Notes: generated by a model from the sequence alone, not told the origin. DNA of 64,000 nt from CADEDH01 sp963732695 (GCA_963732695.1 CAVTAP010000001.1:124001-188000); one strand, 5' to 3'; positions 48,832 to 56,164 are shown, numbered from the stretch's first letter. Made by a program: numbers and translations.

Positions 48832-50709
48832 CTATCTCCCGATCGAGCCGAGCTGGGCGGCGAGGTTCGACGACTGCGATTTCAGGTTGTTGAGCGCCAC
48901 CTCGAGGTTGGCGTAGGTGCGGCGCAGCGCGGCCTCCCGCTGGGTGAGGCGCGTCTCGTAGGCGTCGATCTGGCGGCCGTAGTCGTCGATCCGCTTGTCG
49001 TTGGCCTCGGCGGCCGTGTAGAGGTAGCCCTCGCCCACCTTGGTGGCACCGTCGATGGCGGCCACCACCCGGTCGAGGGCCCCGGTTCCCCCACTGGTGG
49101 CGCCGCTGGCGAACAGCTTGGCCATCTCGGCGGGGTTGTTCTTCAGGGCCTCGGTGAACTTGGCCTTGTCGAAGTTGATCGTGCCGTCCCTGGTGAGCTC
49201 CACGCCCACCACACCCACCGAGGTGAGCGACGACTCGTCGACCGGGGCCACCAGCGCCCCCCGGATGGCCTCGGCCGCCCGCCGGGTCTCCCGGCTGCCC
49301 TGGAGCACCGATCGGTCGGCCCCTGGCACGTTGGCCGTGGCCTTGGCGATGCGGGCGTTCACGTCGTTCAGCTTCTTGACCAGATCCTCGACCCTGGTGG
49401 CTACGGCGTCGTAGTCGTGCTCGGTGCTCACCGTCACCGAGGTGTCGGTGAGCGCGTGCACGGTCACGTCGACGCCGGGCAGCAGGCTGGAGAAGGTGTT
49501 GGTGGACGAGTTGACCGTGTAGGGGTTGGCCCCGGTGATCGTGATCTGGGCGTCGGAGCCGGCCGACAGGGTGGAGAAGGCGGTGGAGCCGAACAGCTGG
49601 GAGTCCGGGGTGAAGGCCGAGGCGGCCCCGGTCGTCTTCGCCGTGAGCTGCAGCCGGTAGCCGTTGCCGGTGTTGACCGCTGCCGCCGAGTAGCCGAGGT
49701 TGGAGCGGTTCACGGCGTTGACCACGTCGGACAGGCTCCCGGTGCCGGCCCCGACCTCCGTCACGTTGGCCGTGCCCTCCCTCAGCCCGCCCGACAGGGT
49801 GGCCGAGATCGTGCCCGTGCCGCCGCTGGGCAGTGACACCACGGCGCCGGCGCTGGCGTCGGTCACGGTGGTGGAGATGCCGTTGACCGACACGATGCCG
49901 TCGGTGCCGATGGCGGTGAGGCCCACCGACAGGCCGAGGTCGTTCACGCCGGTGCCTCCCGTCACGCTGATCGAGTGGGCGCTGCCCTCGCCGGTGGTGG
50001 TGAGCTGGATCCGGTCCTGGTCGTTCAGCGAGGCGGTCACCTTGCCCGCTGCACCCGAGGCCTGGATGGCGTCGTCGAGGGCGGCGGCCAGGTCGGCCTT
50101 GGTGGTGTAGGTGTCGCTGGCCAGCTGCACCGAGAACGAGAAACCGTCGACCGAGATGTCGATTCCGTCGTTGTTGCCGTCGATGGTGATGGGCACGGCC
50201 GGGATGTCGACCACGCTGTCGAGCTTGGCCGCCGTGCTGGCCTGCATCACCTCGAAGGCCACGTCGCCCGGGCTGAACCCGGTACCGGTCATCGACGAGA
50301 TGCCGAGGGCCTGGTGGCCCGACGAGGTGAACACGTCACCCGAGGGGCCGACGGGGGAGTCGAGCGAGGCGAAGGTGCTGGTGGAGTACACCGAGGCGGC
50401 GGAGGCCAGCGATGTCACCCGGAACGTGTAGGCGCCGGTGGTGGCGGCCGAGCCGGCCGACAGGGAGACCGCGGTGGTGTTGGTGGACGAAGCCTTCAGG
50501 GGGTTCCAGGCGGTGGTCAGCCGGAGATCCTTGGCCAGGCTGCCGAGCGTGCTGACGTCGGAGCGGATGCCGATGAGCTCGGTGCGGGCCTTCTCGGCCT
50601 GGCTCTTGCGGCTGGTGAGGGCGTCCTGGGGCTTCCGCTCGATGGCCATCAACTGCTTGATGATGGACGTGGTGTCGAGCCCGGTTGCGAGTCCGTCTAT
50701 CGATGACAT
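48832..50709 (-). CDS. fliD: Flagellar filament cap protein FliD
   Basis: 625 residues from ATG 50709, with GAGGAG about 7 nt upstream. N-terminal SSIDGLATGLDTTSIIKQLMAIERKP and C-terminal IDDYGRQIDAYETRLTQREAALRRTYANLEVALNNLKSQS are the FliD termini; LLPGVDVTVHALTDTSVTVSTEHD lies in the middle. The central ~350 residues are Ser/Thr/Gly-rich, as expected for surface-exposed cap domains. Followed by fliS in one operon. Confidence 0.93.
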   Translation of the reverse strand: MSSIDGLATGLDTTSIIKQLMAIERKPQDALTSRKSQAEKARTELIGIRSDVSTLGSLAKDLRLTTAWNPLKASSTNTTAVSLSAGSAATTGAYTFRVTSLASAASVYSTSTFASLDSPVGPSGDVFTSSGHQALGISSMTGTGFSPGDVAFEVMQASTAAKLDSVVDIPAVPITIDGNNDGIDISVDGFSFSVQLASDTYTTKADLAAALDDAIQASGAAGKVTASLNDQDRIQLTTTGEGSAHSISVTGGTGVNDLGLSVGLTAIGTDGIVSVNGISTTVTDASAGAVVSLPSGGTGTISATLSGGLREGTANVTEVGAGTGSLSDVVNAVNRSNLGYSAAAVNTGNGYRLQLTAKTTGAASAFTPDSQLFGSTAFSTLSAGSDAQITITGANPYTVNSSTNTFSSLLPGVDVTVHALTDTSVTVSTEHDYDAVATRVEDLVKKLNDVNARIAKATANVPGADRSVLQGSRETRRAAEAIRGALVAPVDESSLTSVGVVGVELTRDGTINFDKAKFTEALKNNPAEMAKLFASGATSGGTGALDRVVAAIDGATKVGEGYLYTAAEANDKRIDDYGRQIDAYETRLTQREAALRRTYANLEVALNNLKSQSSNLAAQLGSIGR

Positions 50710-50791
50710 GGTGACTCCTCAGTGGAAGGGGGACCGCCCGGGGCCGGCGGCGTTGGTGCCGATCCCGGGCGCATCTCCATCTCCCGTTGGT

Positions 50792-51613
50792 TCAGGCCAG
50801 CAGTCGGAGCACCGACTGGGGAATGGCGTTGGCCTGGCCCAGCATGGCGGTGCCCGCCTGCTGGAGGATCTGGCTCTTGGTGAACGCCACCATCTCGGTG
50901 GCCATGTCGGTGTCCCGGATCCGGGACTCGGAAGCGGCCAGGTTCTCCGTGGTCACCTGGAGGTTGTTCACCACCGACTCGAAGCGGTTCTGGATGGCGC
51001 CCAGGGTGCCCCGGGAGGTCGACACCGCCTCGATGGCGTCGTCGATGGACTCGATCGAGGTCCGGGCGTTGGCCGCCGTGTCGACCGTGAGGGACGTGAG
51101 GTCGGCCCCACCCATGTCGGTGTTGTCGAGCACCCCGACCGTGGTGGAGATCTGGTTGCCCGAGCCGCCCTCCGAGCCCACCTGGAAGTTCAGCGCGGTG
51201 GCCGTGAACACGGAGCTGCCGCTGAAGGTGGTGTCGTCCCCGATCCGCCCGATCTCGTTGGCCAGCGCGTCGACCTCCGATTTGATGGCGTCCCGGGCTG
51301 CGGTGTCGTTGGTGTCGTTGGCCGCCTGCACCGCCAGGTCCCGCATGCGGTTGAGCATGGAGTGGACCTCGCTGAGCGCCCCTTCCGCCGTCTGGGCGAA
51401 GCTGATGCCATCCTGCGCGTTGCGGGTGGCCTGCCTCAGACCCGAGACCTCGGCTCGGAGCTTCTGTGAGATGACCAGGCCGGCGGCGTCGTCACCAGCC
51501 CGGTTGATGCGGTACCCCGAGCTCAGTTTCTCGAGGCTCTTGCCCAACTGGGCGTTTGATGTGCCCAGGTTGCGGCTGGCGTTGAACGCCATCACATTGT
51601 TGTTGATACGCAT
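50792..51613 (-). CDS. fliC: Flagellin 1
   Basis: 273 residues. N-terminal D0/D1: MRINNNVMAFNASRNLG, LEKLSSGYRINRAGDDAAGLVISQKLRAEVSGL, AQTAEGALSEVHSMLNRM. C-terminal D1/D0: ALDAVSTSRG-like DDAIEAVSTSRGTLGAIQNRFES and SRIRDTDMATEMVAFTKSQILQQAGTAMLGQANAIPQSVLRLLA. Only ~70 variable residues lie between, a short flagellin. About 80% identical by eye to flagellin 2. GGGAGC sits 5 nt before the ATG, inside a leader hairpin that looks like a CsrA target. Confidence 0.96.
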   Translation of the reverse strand: MRINNNVMAFNASRNLGTSNAQLGKSLEKLSSGYRINRAGDDAAGLVISQKLRAEVSGLRQATRNAQDGISFAQTAEGALSEVHSMLNRMRDLAVQAANDTNDTAARDAIKSEVDALANEIGRIGDDTTFSGSSVFTATALNFQVGSEGGSGNQISTTVGVLDNTDMGGADLTSLTVDTAANARTSIESIDDAIEAVSTSRGTLGAIQNRFESVVNNLQVTTENLAASESRIRDTDMATEMVAFTKSQILQQAGTAMLGQANAIPQSVLRLLA

Positions 51614-51618
51614 AAATT

Positions 51619-51674
51619 GCTCCCGATGTCCTTCCCTGTGAGAGCTTGTGATGCGGTCCGGTCTGATCCTTCAG
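51619..51674 (-). promoter_or_regulatory. Flagellin 1 leader: SD-sequestering hairpin plus GGA-tetraloop hairpin (CsrA-site candidates)
   Basis: On the transcript, GCUCUC (51645-51640) pairs with GGGAGC (51624-51619), which is the ribosome-binding site. The 15-nt loop reads ACAGGGAAGGACAUC and contains ACARGGA plus AAGGA. Upstream, CUGA-AGGA-UCAG (51674-51663) puts another AAGGA in a tetraloop. These match the known CsrA preference for A(N)GGA in hairpin loops. Confidence 0.65.
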
Positions 51675-51744
51675 GCCTCCGCCCCGGCCCTTGACGGGTC
51701 CGGTGATCGCAGGCTCGACCGGGTCAGCGGTGGTATTAGCACGA

Positions 51745-51784
51745 TGGATCAATAGCAGTGGATCAATAGCAAGTTGGATCAACA
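51745..51784. repeat. Short tandem repeats TGGATCAATAGCA in the flagellin 1 leader
   Basis: TGGATCAATAGCAG (51745-51758) and TGGATCAATAGCAAG (51759-51773) are followed by a truncated TTGGATCAACA (51774-51784). They lie in the transcribed leader, downstream of the promoter at 51847-51821. Function unknown; they could be regulator sites. Confidence 0.7.
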
Positions 51785-51820
51785 TGCGTCGGGGGGCGTT
51801 TGTCCTCCCGCTGAATCCGC

Positions 51821-51847
51821 ATCGGCAGGTTGGGGCGGGCATGTGAG
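51821..51847 (-). promoter_or_regulatory. Flagellar-type promoter of flagellin 1
   Basis: On the minus strand: CTCA (51847-51844), a 17-bp spacer, then GCCGAT (51826-51821), one mismatch from the CTCA-N15/17-GCCGAA pattern. Transcription would give a leader of about 200 nt before flagellin 1. Confidence 0.6.
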
Positions 51848-51875
51848 CCGCCCTACAGGATCGGAACGCGCGCCA

Positions 51876-51930
51876 GCGCCCGATCCACGGTCGCTCCCCT
51901 GGTGGGGGGAGCGACCGCGGTATCGGGCGC
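51876..51930. terminator. Long inverted repeat downstream of flagellin 2
   Basis: The arm 51876-51899 pairs with 51906-51930 over 12 plus 9 bp, with a small internal loop and a 6-nt apex. It lies ~90 nt beyond the flagellin 2 stop and ~30 bp upstream of the flagellin 1 promoter. It is a strong candidate terminator separating the two flagellin transcripts. Confidence 0.6.
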
Positions 51931-51962
51931 GTGCTGCAGATCGGCGCAGGAACCGGCTGGGA

Positions 51963-52019
51963 GCTCGCCGGAGGCGAGCGTGTACGCCGAAGGCGTACCC
52001 AAGGAACCCGAAGGGTTCC
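51963..52019. repeat. Array of three identical-geometry hairpins after flagellin 2 (cluster D)
   Basis: Three perfect 17-bp stem-loops, each with 7-bp arms and a 3-nt loop: GCTCGCC-GGA-GGCGAGC (51963-51979), GTACGCC-GAA-GGCGTAC (51982-51998) and GGAACCC-GAA-GGGTTCC (52003-52019). They are 2 and 4 bp apart, and the last ends 2 bp from the stop codon. Arms differ in sequence but geometry is constant, so structure rather than sequence appears selected. Confidence 0.85.
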
Positions 52020-52021
52020 CG

Positions 52022-52846
52022 TCAGCCGTTGAGCAGACGCAGGATGCCCTGCGGGATGCTGTTGGCCTGGCCCAGCATGGCCGTACCGGCCTGCTGCAGG
52101 ATCTGGCTCTTGGTGAACGCCACCATCTCGGACGCCATGTCGGTGTCCCGGATCCGGGACTCCGAGGCGGCCAGGTTCTCGGTGGTGACCTGGAGGTTGT
52201 TGATGACCGACTCGAAGCGGTTCTGGGCCGCACCGAGATTGCCCCGGCTCTCCGAGACGAAGGCGATGGCCGTGTCGATGGCCTCGATCGAGGTCCGGGC
52301 GTTGGACGCCGTGTCGACCGCGAGACCGGTCAGGTCCTCACCGTCCATGTCGGTGGCGTCGAGGACGCCCACCGTGACCTGGATCTGGTTGCCCGAGGCG
52401 CCTTCCGAGCCCACCTGGAAGTTCAGCGCCGTGGCGCTGAACACGGTGGCGCCACTGAACGTGGTGTCGTCACCGATCCGGTTGATCTCGTCGGCCAGGG
52501 CATCCACCTCGGACTTGATGGCGTCGCGAGCCGCCGAGTCGTTGGTGTCGTTGGCGGCCTGCACGGCCAGGTCCCGCATGCGTCCCAGCATGTTGTGGAC
52601 CTCACTCAGCGCACCTTCCGCCGTCTGGGCGAAGCTGATGCCGTCCTGAGCGTTGCGTGTGGCCTGCCGGAGCCCCGAGACCTCAGCCCGGAGCTTCTGG
52701 GAGATCACCAGGCCGGCGGCATCGTCGCCAGCTCGGTTGATCCGGTAACCGGAGCTCAACTTCTCCAGGCTCTTACCCAGGTTCGTGTTCGAGATTCCCA
52801 GGTTTCGACTGGCGTTGAACGCCATGATGTTGGTGTTTACGCGCAT
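52022..52846 (-). CDS. fliC: Flagellin 2
   Basis: 274 residues from ATG 52846 (MRVNTNIMAFNASRNLG). Same architecture as flagellin 1: LEKLSSGYRINRAGDDAAGLV at the start and SRIRDTDMASEMVAFTKSQILQQAGTAMLGQANSIPQGILRLLNG at the end, with a short variable centre. Differences concentrate in the central part and the extreme C-terminus. The GGGAGC element is only 1 nt from the ATG, closer than is normal, so initiation may use AAGGA 11 nt upstream. Located between fliL and flagellin 1. Confidence 0.95.
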   Translation of the reverse strand: MRVNTNIMAFNASRNLGISNTNLGKSLEKLSSGYRINRAGDDAAGLVISQKLRAEVSGLRQATRNAQDGISFAQTAEGALSEVHNMLGRMRDLAVQAANDTNDSAARDAIKSEVDALADEINRIGDDTTFSGATVFSATALNFQVGSEGASGNQIQVTVGVLDATDMDGEDLTGLAVDTASNARTSIEAIDTAIAFVSESRGNLGAAQNRFESVINNLQVTTENLAASESRIRDTDMASEMVAFTKSQILQQAGTAMLGQANSIPQGILRLLNG

Positions 52847-52905
52847 GCTCCCTTTCGTCCTTCCATGTGAGAGCGGTAGCTGACGACCCCTCGCCAATCC
52901 GTTGG
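52847..52905 (-). promoter_or_regulatory. Flagellin 2 leader: the same two-hairpin CsrA-site arrangement
   Basis: GCUCUC (52874-52869) pairs with GGGAGC (52852-52847) directly before the ATG; the loop ACAUGGAAGGACGAAA contains ACAUGGA and AAGGA. Upstream, CCAA-CGGA-UUGG (52905-52894) displays GGA in a tetraloop. A further stem ACCGGG-GAGA-CCCGGU lies at 52930-52915. Confidence 0.65.
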
Positions 52906-52939
52906 TTCGGGATCACCGGGTCTCCCCGGTCTTCGGAGT

Positions 52940-52965
52940 CTCGACCACCTCCCCCCGTGTATGAG
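52940..52965 (-). promoter_or_regulatory. Candidate flagellar-type promoter of flagellin 2
   Basis: On the minus strand: CTCA (52965-52962), 16-bp spacer, GTCGAG (52945-52940), which matches GCCGAA at 4 of 6. This is the weakest member of the set, but the position (about 95 nt before the start) fits the structured leader. Confidence 0.4.
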
Positions 52966-53002
52966 GGGCCGGATGATCCAATCCCGAACCGCAGGGCGCG
53001 TC

Positions 53003-53524
53003 CTACTGCATGACGAGCTCGGTGATGAGCACCTTCATCACCTTCTCGCCCTTGTACTCCTCGATGATCTTCTCGGTGAGCACCTCTTTCACGTGCTCCT
53101 TGCCCTCGAGCGTGCGCAACTCCTCGGGCTCGAGCGACGACAGGTAGAGCACGGCCACGTCGGCCGCGATGGGAAGCTCGGCCGCGAACTCCTCGGCCAG
53201 GGTGGTCGTGTCGAGCACCAGGGCCAGGCGGATCTTGAGATAGGTCTCCTCCGGGCCGGCCAGGTTGAGGATCATCTCCTCCATCTGCACGATCTCGCCC
53301 TCGGGCGGCTCCAGCAGGGCCGCCTTCTCGTCCGGCGTCATCATGGCCGCCAGCTCCTCGGGGGTGAGCGAGCTGGCGGGCTCGGCCGGCTTGGCCAGCA
53401 CGAACTTGTAGACGCCGCCCAGCAGGGCCAGGGCGCCCACGATCATGATGATCTTCTTCTTGCCGCCGCCGGCTTCTTCTTCCTCGCCGTCGCCTTCGTC
53501 CTTCTTGCCCTTGTCCTTGGCCAT
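53003..53524 (-). CDS. fliL: Flagellar basal-body-associated protein FliL
   Basis: 173 residues from ATG 53524. A charged cytoplasmic N-terminus (MAKDKGKKDEGDGEEEEAGG) and one membrane span (KIIMIVGALALLGGVYKFVLA) precede the periplasmic FliL domain: EMILNLAGPEETYLKIRLALVLDTT, VLYLSSLEPEELRTLEGKEHVKEVLTEKI, VMKVLITELVMQ. FliL rings surround stator units. motA and motB, normally between flbD and fliL, are missing here. Confidence 0.9.
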   Translation of the reverse strand: MAKDKGKKDEGDGEEEEAGGGKKKIIMIVGALALLGGVYKFVLAKPAEPASSLTPEELAAMMTPDEKAALLEPPEGEIVQMEEMILNLAGPEETYLKIRLALVLDTTTLAEEFAAELPIAADVAVLYLSSLEPEELRTLEGKEHVKEVLTEKIIEEYKGEKVMKVLITELVMQ

Positions 53525-53541
53525 GGTGGGTCCGCCCTCTC

Positions 53542-53817
53542 TCAGTGGTCGTGTTCGTTGCCGACGGCGTCGGCGTCGCCGGCAACGAGGTGCAGCGCCG
53601 GGCGGGGTTCGGTCGACACGTCGATCGTGTTGGCCAGGGCCAGCACGTAGGCCCGGTACTCGGTTATCCGGCGCACCACCTCGTCCAGCGACTCGAGCAC
53701 GAGGAACCGCTTGTCGTCGGTGAGGTGGATCACGGTGTCGGGGGTCGACTCCACCCGTTGGATCTGGTCCGGGTTGAGGCCGATCTCGGTCCGGTTCAAC
53801 CGGGTGAAGACGATCAT
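53542..53817 (-). CDS. flbD: FlbD family flagellar protein
   Basis: 91 residues. MIVFTRLNRTEIGLNPDQIQRVESTPDTVIHLTDDKRFLVLESLDEVVRRI is the small FlbD domain (Pfam FlbD), not the Caulobacter response regulator of the same name. It is usually found between flgE and motA in Gram-positive flagellar operons. The C-terminal ~30 residues are variable and polar. First gene of a minus-strand unit with a flagellar-type promoter at 53926-53901. Confidence 0.9.
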   Translation of the reverse strand: MIVFTRLNRTEIGLNPDQIQRVESTPDTVIHLTDDKRFLVLESLDEVVRRITEYRAYVLALANTIDVSTEPRPALHLVAGDADAVGNEHDH

Positions 53818-53900
53818 GGGCTGGCTCCGAGGTGGTCGGTTGTGCTGGTCGGCCGGGTTGGTCGGCAGGGCAGGCGCGAAAGGGCGCCGGCTTTCCTCCG

Positions 53901-53926
53901 TTCGGCATTCCGGCCGCCGACTTGAG
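53901..53926 (-). promoter_or_regulatory. Flagellar-type promoter of flbD-fliL
   Basis: On the minus strand: CTCA (53926-53923), a 16-bp spacer, then GCCGAA (53906-53901), a perfect match to the CTCA-N15/17-GCCGAA pattern. It is 84 nt upstream of the flbD start. Confidence 0.65.
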
Positions 53927-53937
53927 CACCGGGGACG

Positions 53938-53963
53938 CTCATGATCGGCCGCCCGCCGCCGAC
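53938..53963 (+). promoter_or_regulatory. Flagellar-type promoter of the fliM-flhB operon
   Basis: CTCA (53938-53941), a 16-bp spacer, then GCCGAC (53958-53963), one mismatch. It lies 9 nt before GTG 53973, so fliM is probably translated from a leaderless or nearly leaderless message. Divergent from the flbD promoter, 11 bp apart. Confidence 0.6.
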
Positions 53964-53972
53964 GGACACCGG

Positions 53973-54854
53973 GTGACAGAAACGTCTGTCGTGAGCCAAG
54001 GCAACCCGTTCCAGCAAGCCCGGCCGTTGACGGCCGAGCGGGCTCAGCTGTTCGCCCGCACCACCGAGGCGATGTGCGAGCGGATGCAGGAGGAGCTGGG
54101 CCGCTGGCTGGGGGAGACCCGGGTCCTGGCCGACCAGGTCGAGACGACCATGATCCCGGCCCTGGCCCTGCCCGACCACCATCTGACGCTGATCAAGGCC
54201 CGCTACCACATGTCGCACGGGCTGATCGCCACCGAGCTCAAGCTGGGCCTCACACTGGTGTCGATGCTGTGCGGCGGGATCGCCGCCCCGGTGATCGACA
54301 TCCGGCCCCTGTCCCGTCTCGAGATGGGCGTGCTCGACCTCGTGTTCCGACCCATCCTCGACGTGGTGGCCGAGACGTTCGACACCGGCCCCCTCGAGAT
54401 CGGGGCCCACCTGTCCCACGCCACCTCCCTGCCCGACTCCAAGCCCGAGCCGGCCGTCTCGCTGCCGATCAGCCTGAAGATCGGCAACGTGGAGGGACGG
54501 ATGATGCTGGGACTCACCATGGGCCAGCTGCAGACCTACTCCGAGGAGATGGACCGCCGTATCGCCGGCCGGGTGCCGGCTCGCACCAACACGGTGAACG
54601 TGCGGGCGGCCCGGGCCGTGGCGCCGGTGCCGGTGGAGATGGCCGTCGGGTTCGACCTGTTCCAGGTGCCGGCCGGCCAGCTGGCCGGGCTGCGGGTGGG
54701 CGATGTGGTGCGCACCGGCCAGTCGGTCACCCGGCCGCTGGTGGGGCGCATCGGCACCGAGCGGCTGTTCCACGTGCGGGCGGCCCAGCGGGGCCAACGG
54801 CTGGTGGCCGAGGTACTGGGCAAGCTCGACCCGGGCCGGGCGACCACCCAGTGA
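53973..54854 (+). CDS. fliM: Flagellar motor switch protein FliM
   Basis: 293 residues from GTG 53973; GTG 53991 is an alternative. The middle CheC-like domain (YHMSHGLIATELKLGLTLVSML, SRLEMGVLDLVFRPILDVVAE, LPISLKIGNVEGRMMLGLTMGQL) and the C-terminal SPOA domain (GFDLFQVPAGQLAGLRVGDVVRTGQSV, RLFHVRAAQRGQRLVAEVLG) are clear. The N-terminal CheY-P-binding EIDALL motif of typical FliM is not seen in either start version. It forms the C-ring with FliG and FliN. Confidence 0.85.
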   Translation: MTETSVVSQGNPFQQARPLTAERAQLFARTTEAMCERMQEELGRWLGETRVLADQVETTMIPALALPDHHLTLIKARYHMSHGLIATELKLGLTLVSMLCGGIAAPVIDIRPLSRLEMGVLDLVFRPILDVVAETFDTGPLEIGAHLSHATSLPDSKPEPAVSLPISLKIGNVEGRMMLGLTMGQLQTYSEEMDRRIAGRVPARTNTVNVRAARAVAPVPVEMAVGFDLFQVPAGQLAGLRVGDVVRTGQSVTRPLVGRIGTERLFHVRAAQRGQRLVAEVLGKLDPGRATTQ

Positions 54855-54880
54855 GCGGCGACCCGATGAGCGACCAGCGG

Positions 54881-54916
54881 TGAGACCAGGGATGAGACCA
54901 GGGATGAGACCAGGGA
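54881..54916 (+). repeat. Three 12-bp tandem repeats between fliM and fliN
   Basis: TGAGACCAGGGA occurs three times in direct succession. Each unit contains an in-frame-dependent TGA and a GGGA, and the array ends 17 nt before the fliN GTG. Probably slippage; an effect on fliN translation is conceivable. Confidence 0.9.
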
Positions 54917-54932
54917 TGAGAGAGGCAGAGGC

Positions 54933-55625
54933 GTGACCACACTGACCGACACCGAGGTCCGAACGGCGCTGGAGGCGGTGGCCTCGGCCGCCGGGCTGCA
55001 GCTGGGGAAGCCGATCGACGCATCGGCCGTGGCCGCCGCCCCCGGGCCGTTCATAACCCGCGAGGTGGCCGGCCCCGGCGGCTCGCCATCGCTCGTGGTG
55101 GCCGTGCGCGACGCCATGAGCGAAGGCACCGAGGACCTGTGCCTCGCCCTGGTGCAGGCCGTCACCGACGGCCTCGACGGCACCGAGGGCAGCCCGGTGG
55201 CGGCCGGGACCGAGCTGGTGGCCCGGTTCGCCACCCCCTTCGACGCCGTGGCCCTGAGCGACGGCGCCGTGGTGCACGCCCTGGTGCTCACCGGACAGGA
55301 CCGCCGGGGTGGGCCCACCGGGCCGGCCCCCGGGGCGGGGGGCGGTTCGGGCCTCGACCAGTTGGAGGCGGGCCACACCGCGGCCGGCTTCGACAAGCTG
55401 GTCAACGTGGCCCTCGAGGTGTCGGTGGAACTGGGCCGCACCCGGGTCACGCTGGCCGACGTGCTGGAGTACGACGTCGGCTCGGTGGTCGAGCTCGACC
55501 GGGCGGCCGGAGCACCGGTGGACATCCGGGTCAACGGCACACTGCTGGCCCACGGCGAGGTGGTGCTGATCGACGACGAGTACGCGGTGCGCATCACCGC
55601 CATCGTCGACAACGGCGGGTCGTGA
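54933..55625 (+). CDS. fliN: Flagellar motor switch protein FliN/FliY
   Basis: 230 residues from GTG 54933. The C-terminal SPOA domain is standard: VNVALEVSVELGRTRVTLADVLEYDVGSVVELDRAAGAPVDIRVNGTLLAHGEVVLIDDEYAVRITAIV. The N-terminal 140 residues resemble a degenerate CheC-like domain as in FliY, then a Gly/Pro-rich linker. It is part of the C-ring. fliO begins at an overlapping GTGA. Confidence 0.9.
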   Translation: MTTLTDTEVRTALEAVASAAGLQLGKPIDASAVAAAPGPFITREVAGPGGSPSLVVAVRDAMSEGTEDLCLALVQAVTDGLDGTEGSPVAAGTELVARFATPFDAVALSDGAVVHALVLTGQDRRGGPTGPAPGAGGGSGLDQLEAGHTAAGFDKLVNVALEVSVELGRTRVTLADVLEYDVGSVVELDRAAGAPVDIRVNGTLLAHGEVVLIDDEYAVRITAIVDNGGS

Positions 55626-56164
55626 CCGCCGCCGCCGTGTTCGGCACCCCGGTCGTGCTCGGCGCCTCCACCACCGAGCTGACGCTGCGGATGGTGGTGT
55701 CGCTGACCGTGATGGGTCTGGCCACGCTGGTGGTGATGAAGCTGGCCCGGGGCCGGCTCCGCCTGGGCGGGGTCCGGGCCGGCATCGCCGTGCAGGCGCG
55801 TCACCAGCTCACCCGCAACGCCTCGGTGGCCGTGATCCGGGCCGGTGACCGGTGGCTGCTGGTGGGGGTGACCGACGCCAACGTGTCGGTGCTGGCCGAG
55901 GGCGACGACCTCGCCCCCGACGCCGTTCCCGCCGTTGCCACCGGCCCGACCGCTGACGCCACGGCGCCGCCGGCGACCGAACCCGAGGCGCCGGCCCGCC
56001 GACGCCGGCGGGCGGCGGCGGACCCTCATCATCGGGCCCGAGCGGCCGATGGAGCGGCGAGACGTGGCGCAGGGAAGCGTCACCGGCGGGCCCCTGACGG
56101 TGGCTCTGGAAGGTCACGGACGAGCCTGATCGAGGCGCTCCGGGAGAAGACCGTCCGGCGCTGA
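55622..56164 (+). CDS. fliO: Flagellar biosynthesis protein FliO
   Basis: 180 residues from GTG 55622, overlapping the fliN stop. A membrane span (LRMVVSLTVMGLATLVVMKLA) precedes the FliO domain: LTRNASVAVIRAGDRWLLVGVTDANVSVLAEGDD. The rest is an Ala/Pro then Arg-rich low-complexity tail ending SLIEALREKTVRR, which is similar to FliO C-termini. FliO helps assemble FliP. The low-complexity section (residues ~110-160) makes the frame hard to verify there. Confidence 0.85.
   Translation: MTAAAVFGTPVVLGASTTELTLRMVVSLTVMGLATLVVMKLARGRLRLGGVRAGIAVQARHQLTRNASVAVIRAGDRWLLVGVTDANVSVLAEGDDLAPDAVPAVATGPTADATAPPATEPEAPARRRRRAAADPHHRARAADGAARRGAGKRHRRAPDGGSGRSRTSLIEALREKTVRR

Larger units (their letters stand above)
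51614..52021. other. 408-bp flagellin 1 leader/flagellin 2 trailer region
   Basis: No gene is visible here. From right to left it holds a three-hairpin array touching the flagellin 2 stop, a long inverted repeat (51876-51930), the flagellar-type promoter of flagellin 1 (51847-51821), TGGATCAATAGCA repeats, and the flagellin 1 leader with two GGA-bearing hairpins. Confidence 0.85.

Noticed and set aside
51492..51842. ORF across the flagellin 1 start and leader
   Set aside because: Overlaps the flagellin coding start and regulatory leader in another frame; no family resemblance.
52904..52990. 10-bp long-range stem GGTTCGGGAT/ATCCCGAACC before flagellin 2
   Set aside because: One arm lies upstream of the proposed promoter at 52965-52940, so it would not be in that transcript; relevant only to read-through RNA from fliL.
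53818..53926. GGAGGAAAGCCGGCGCCC upstream of flbD, vaguely like a GEMM (c-di-GMP-I) riboswitch core
   Set aside because: The conserved two-helix consensus cannot be built, and the upstream part is better explained by the CTCA-N16-GCCGAA promoter.
55935..56129. Alternative frame in the fliO tail (RRTLIIGPERPMERRDV)
   Set aside because: The fliO frame runs through to a FliO-like C-terminus; two compensating frameshifts would be needed, with no independent support.
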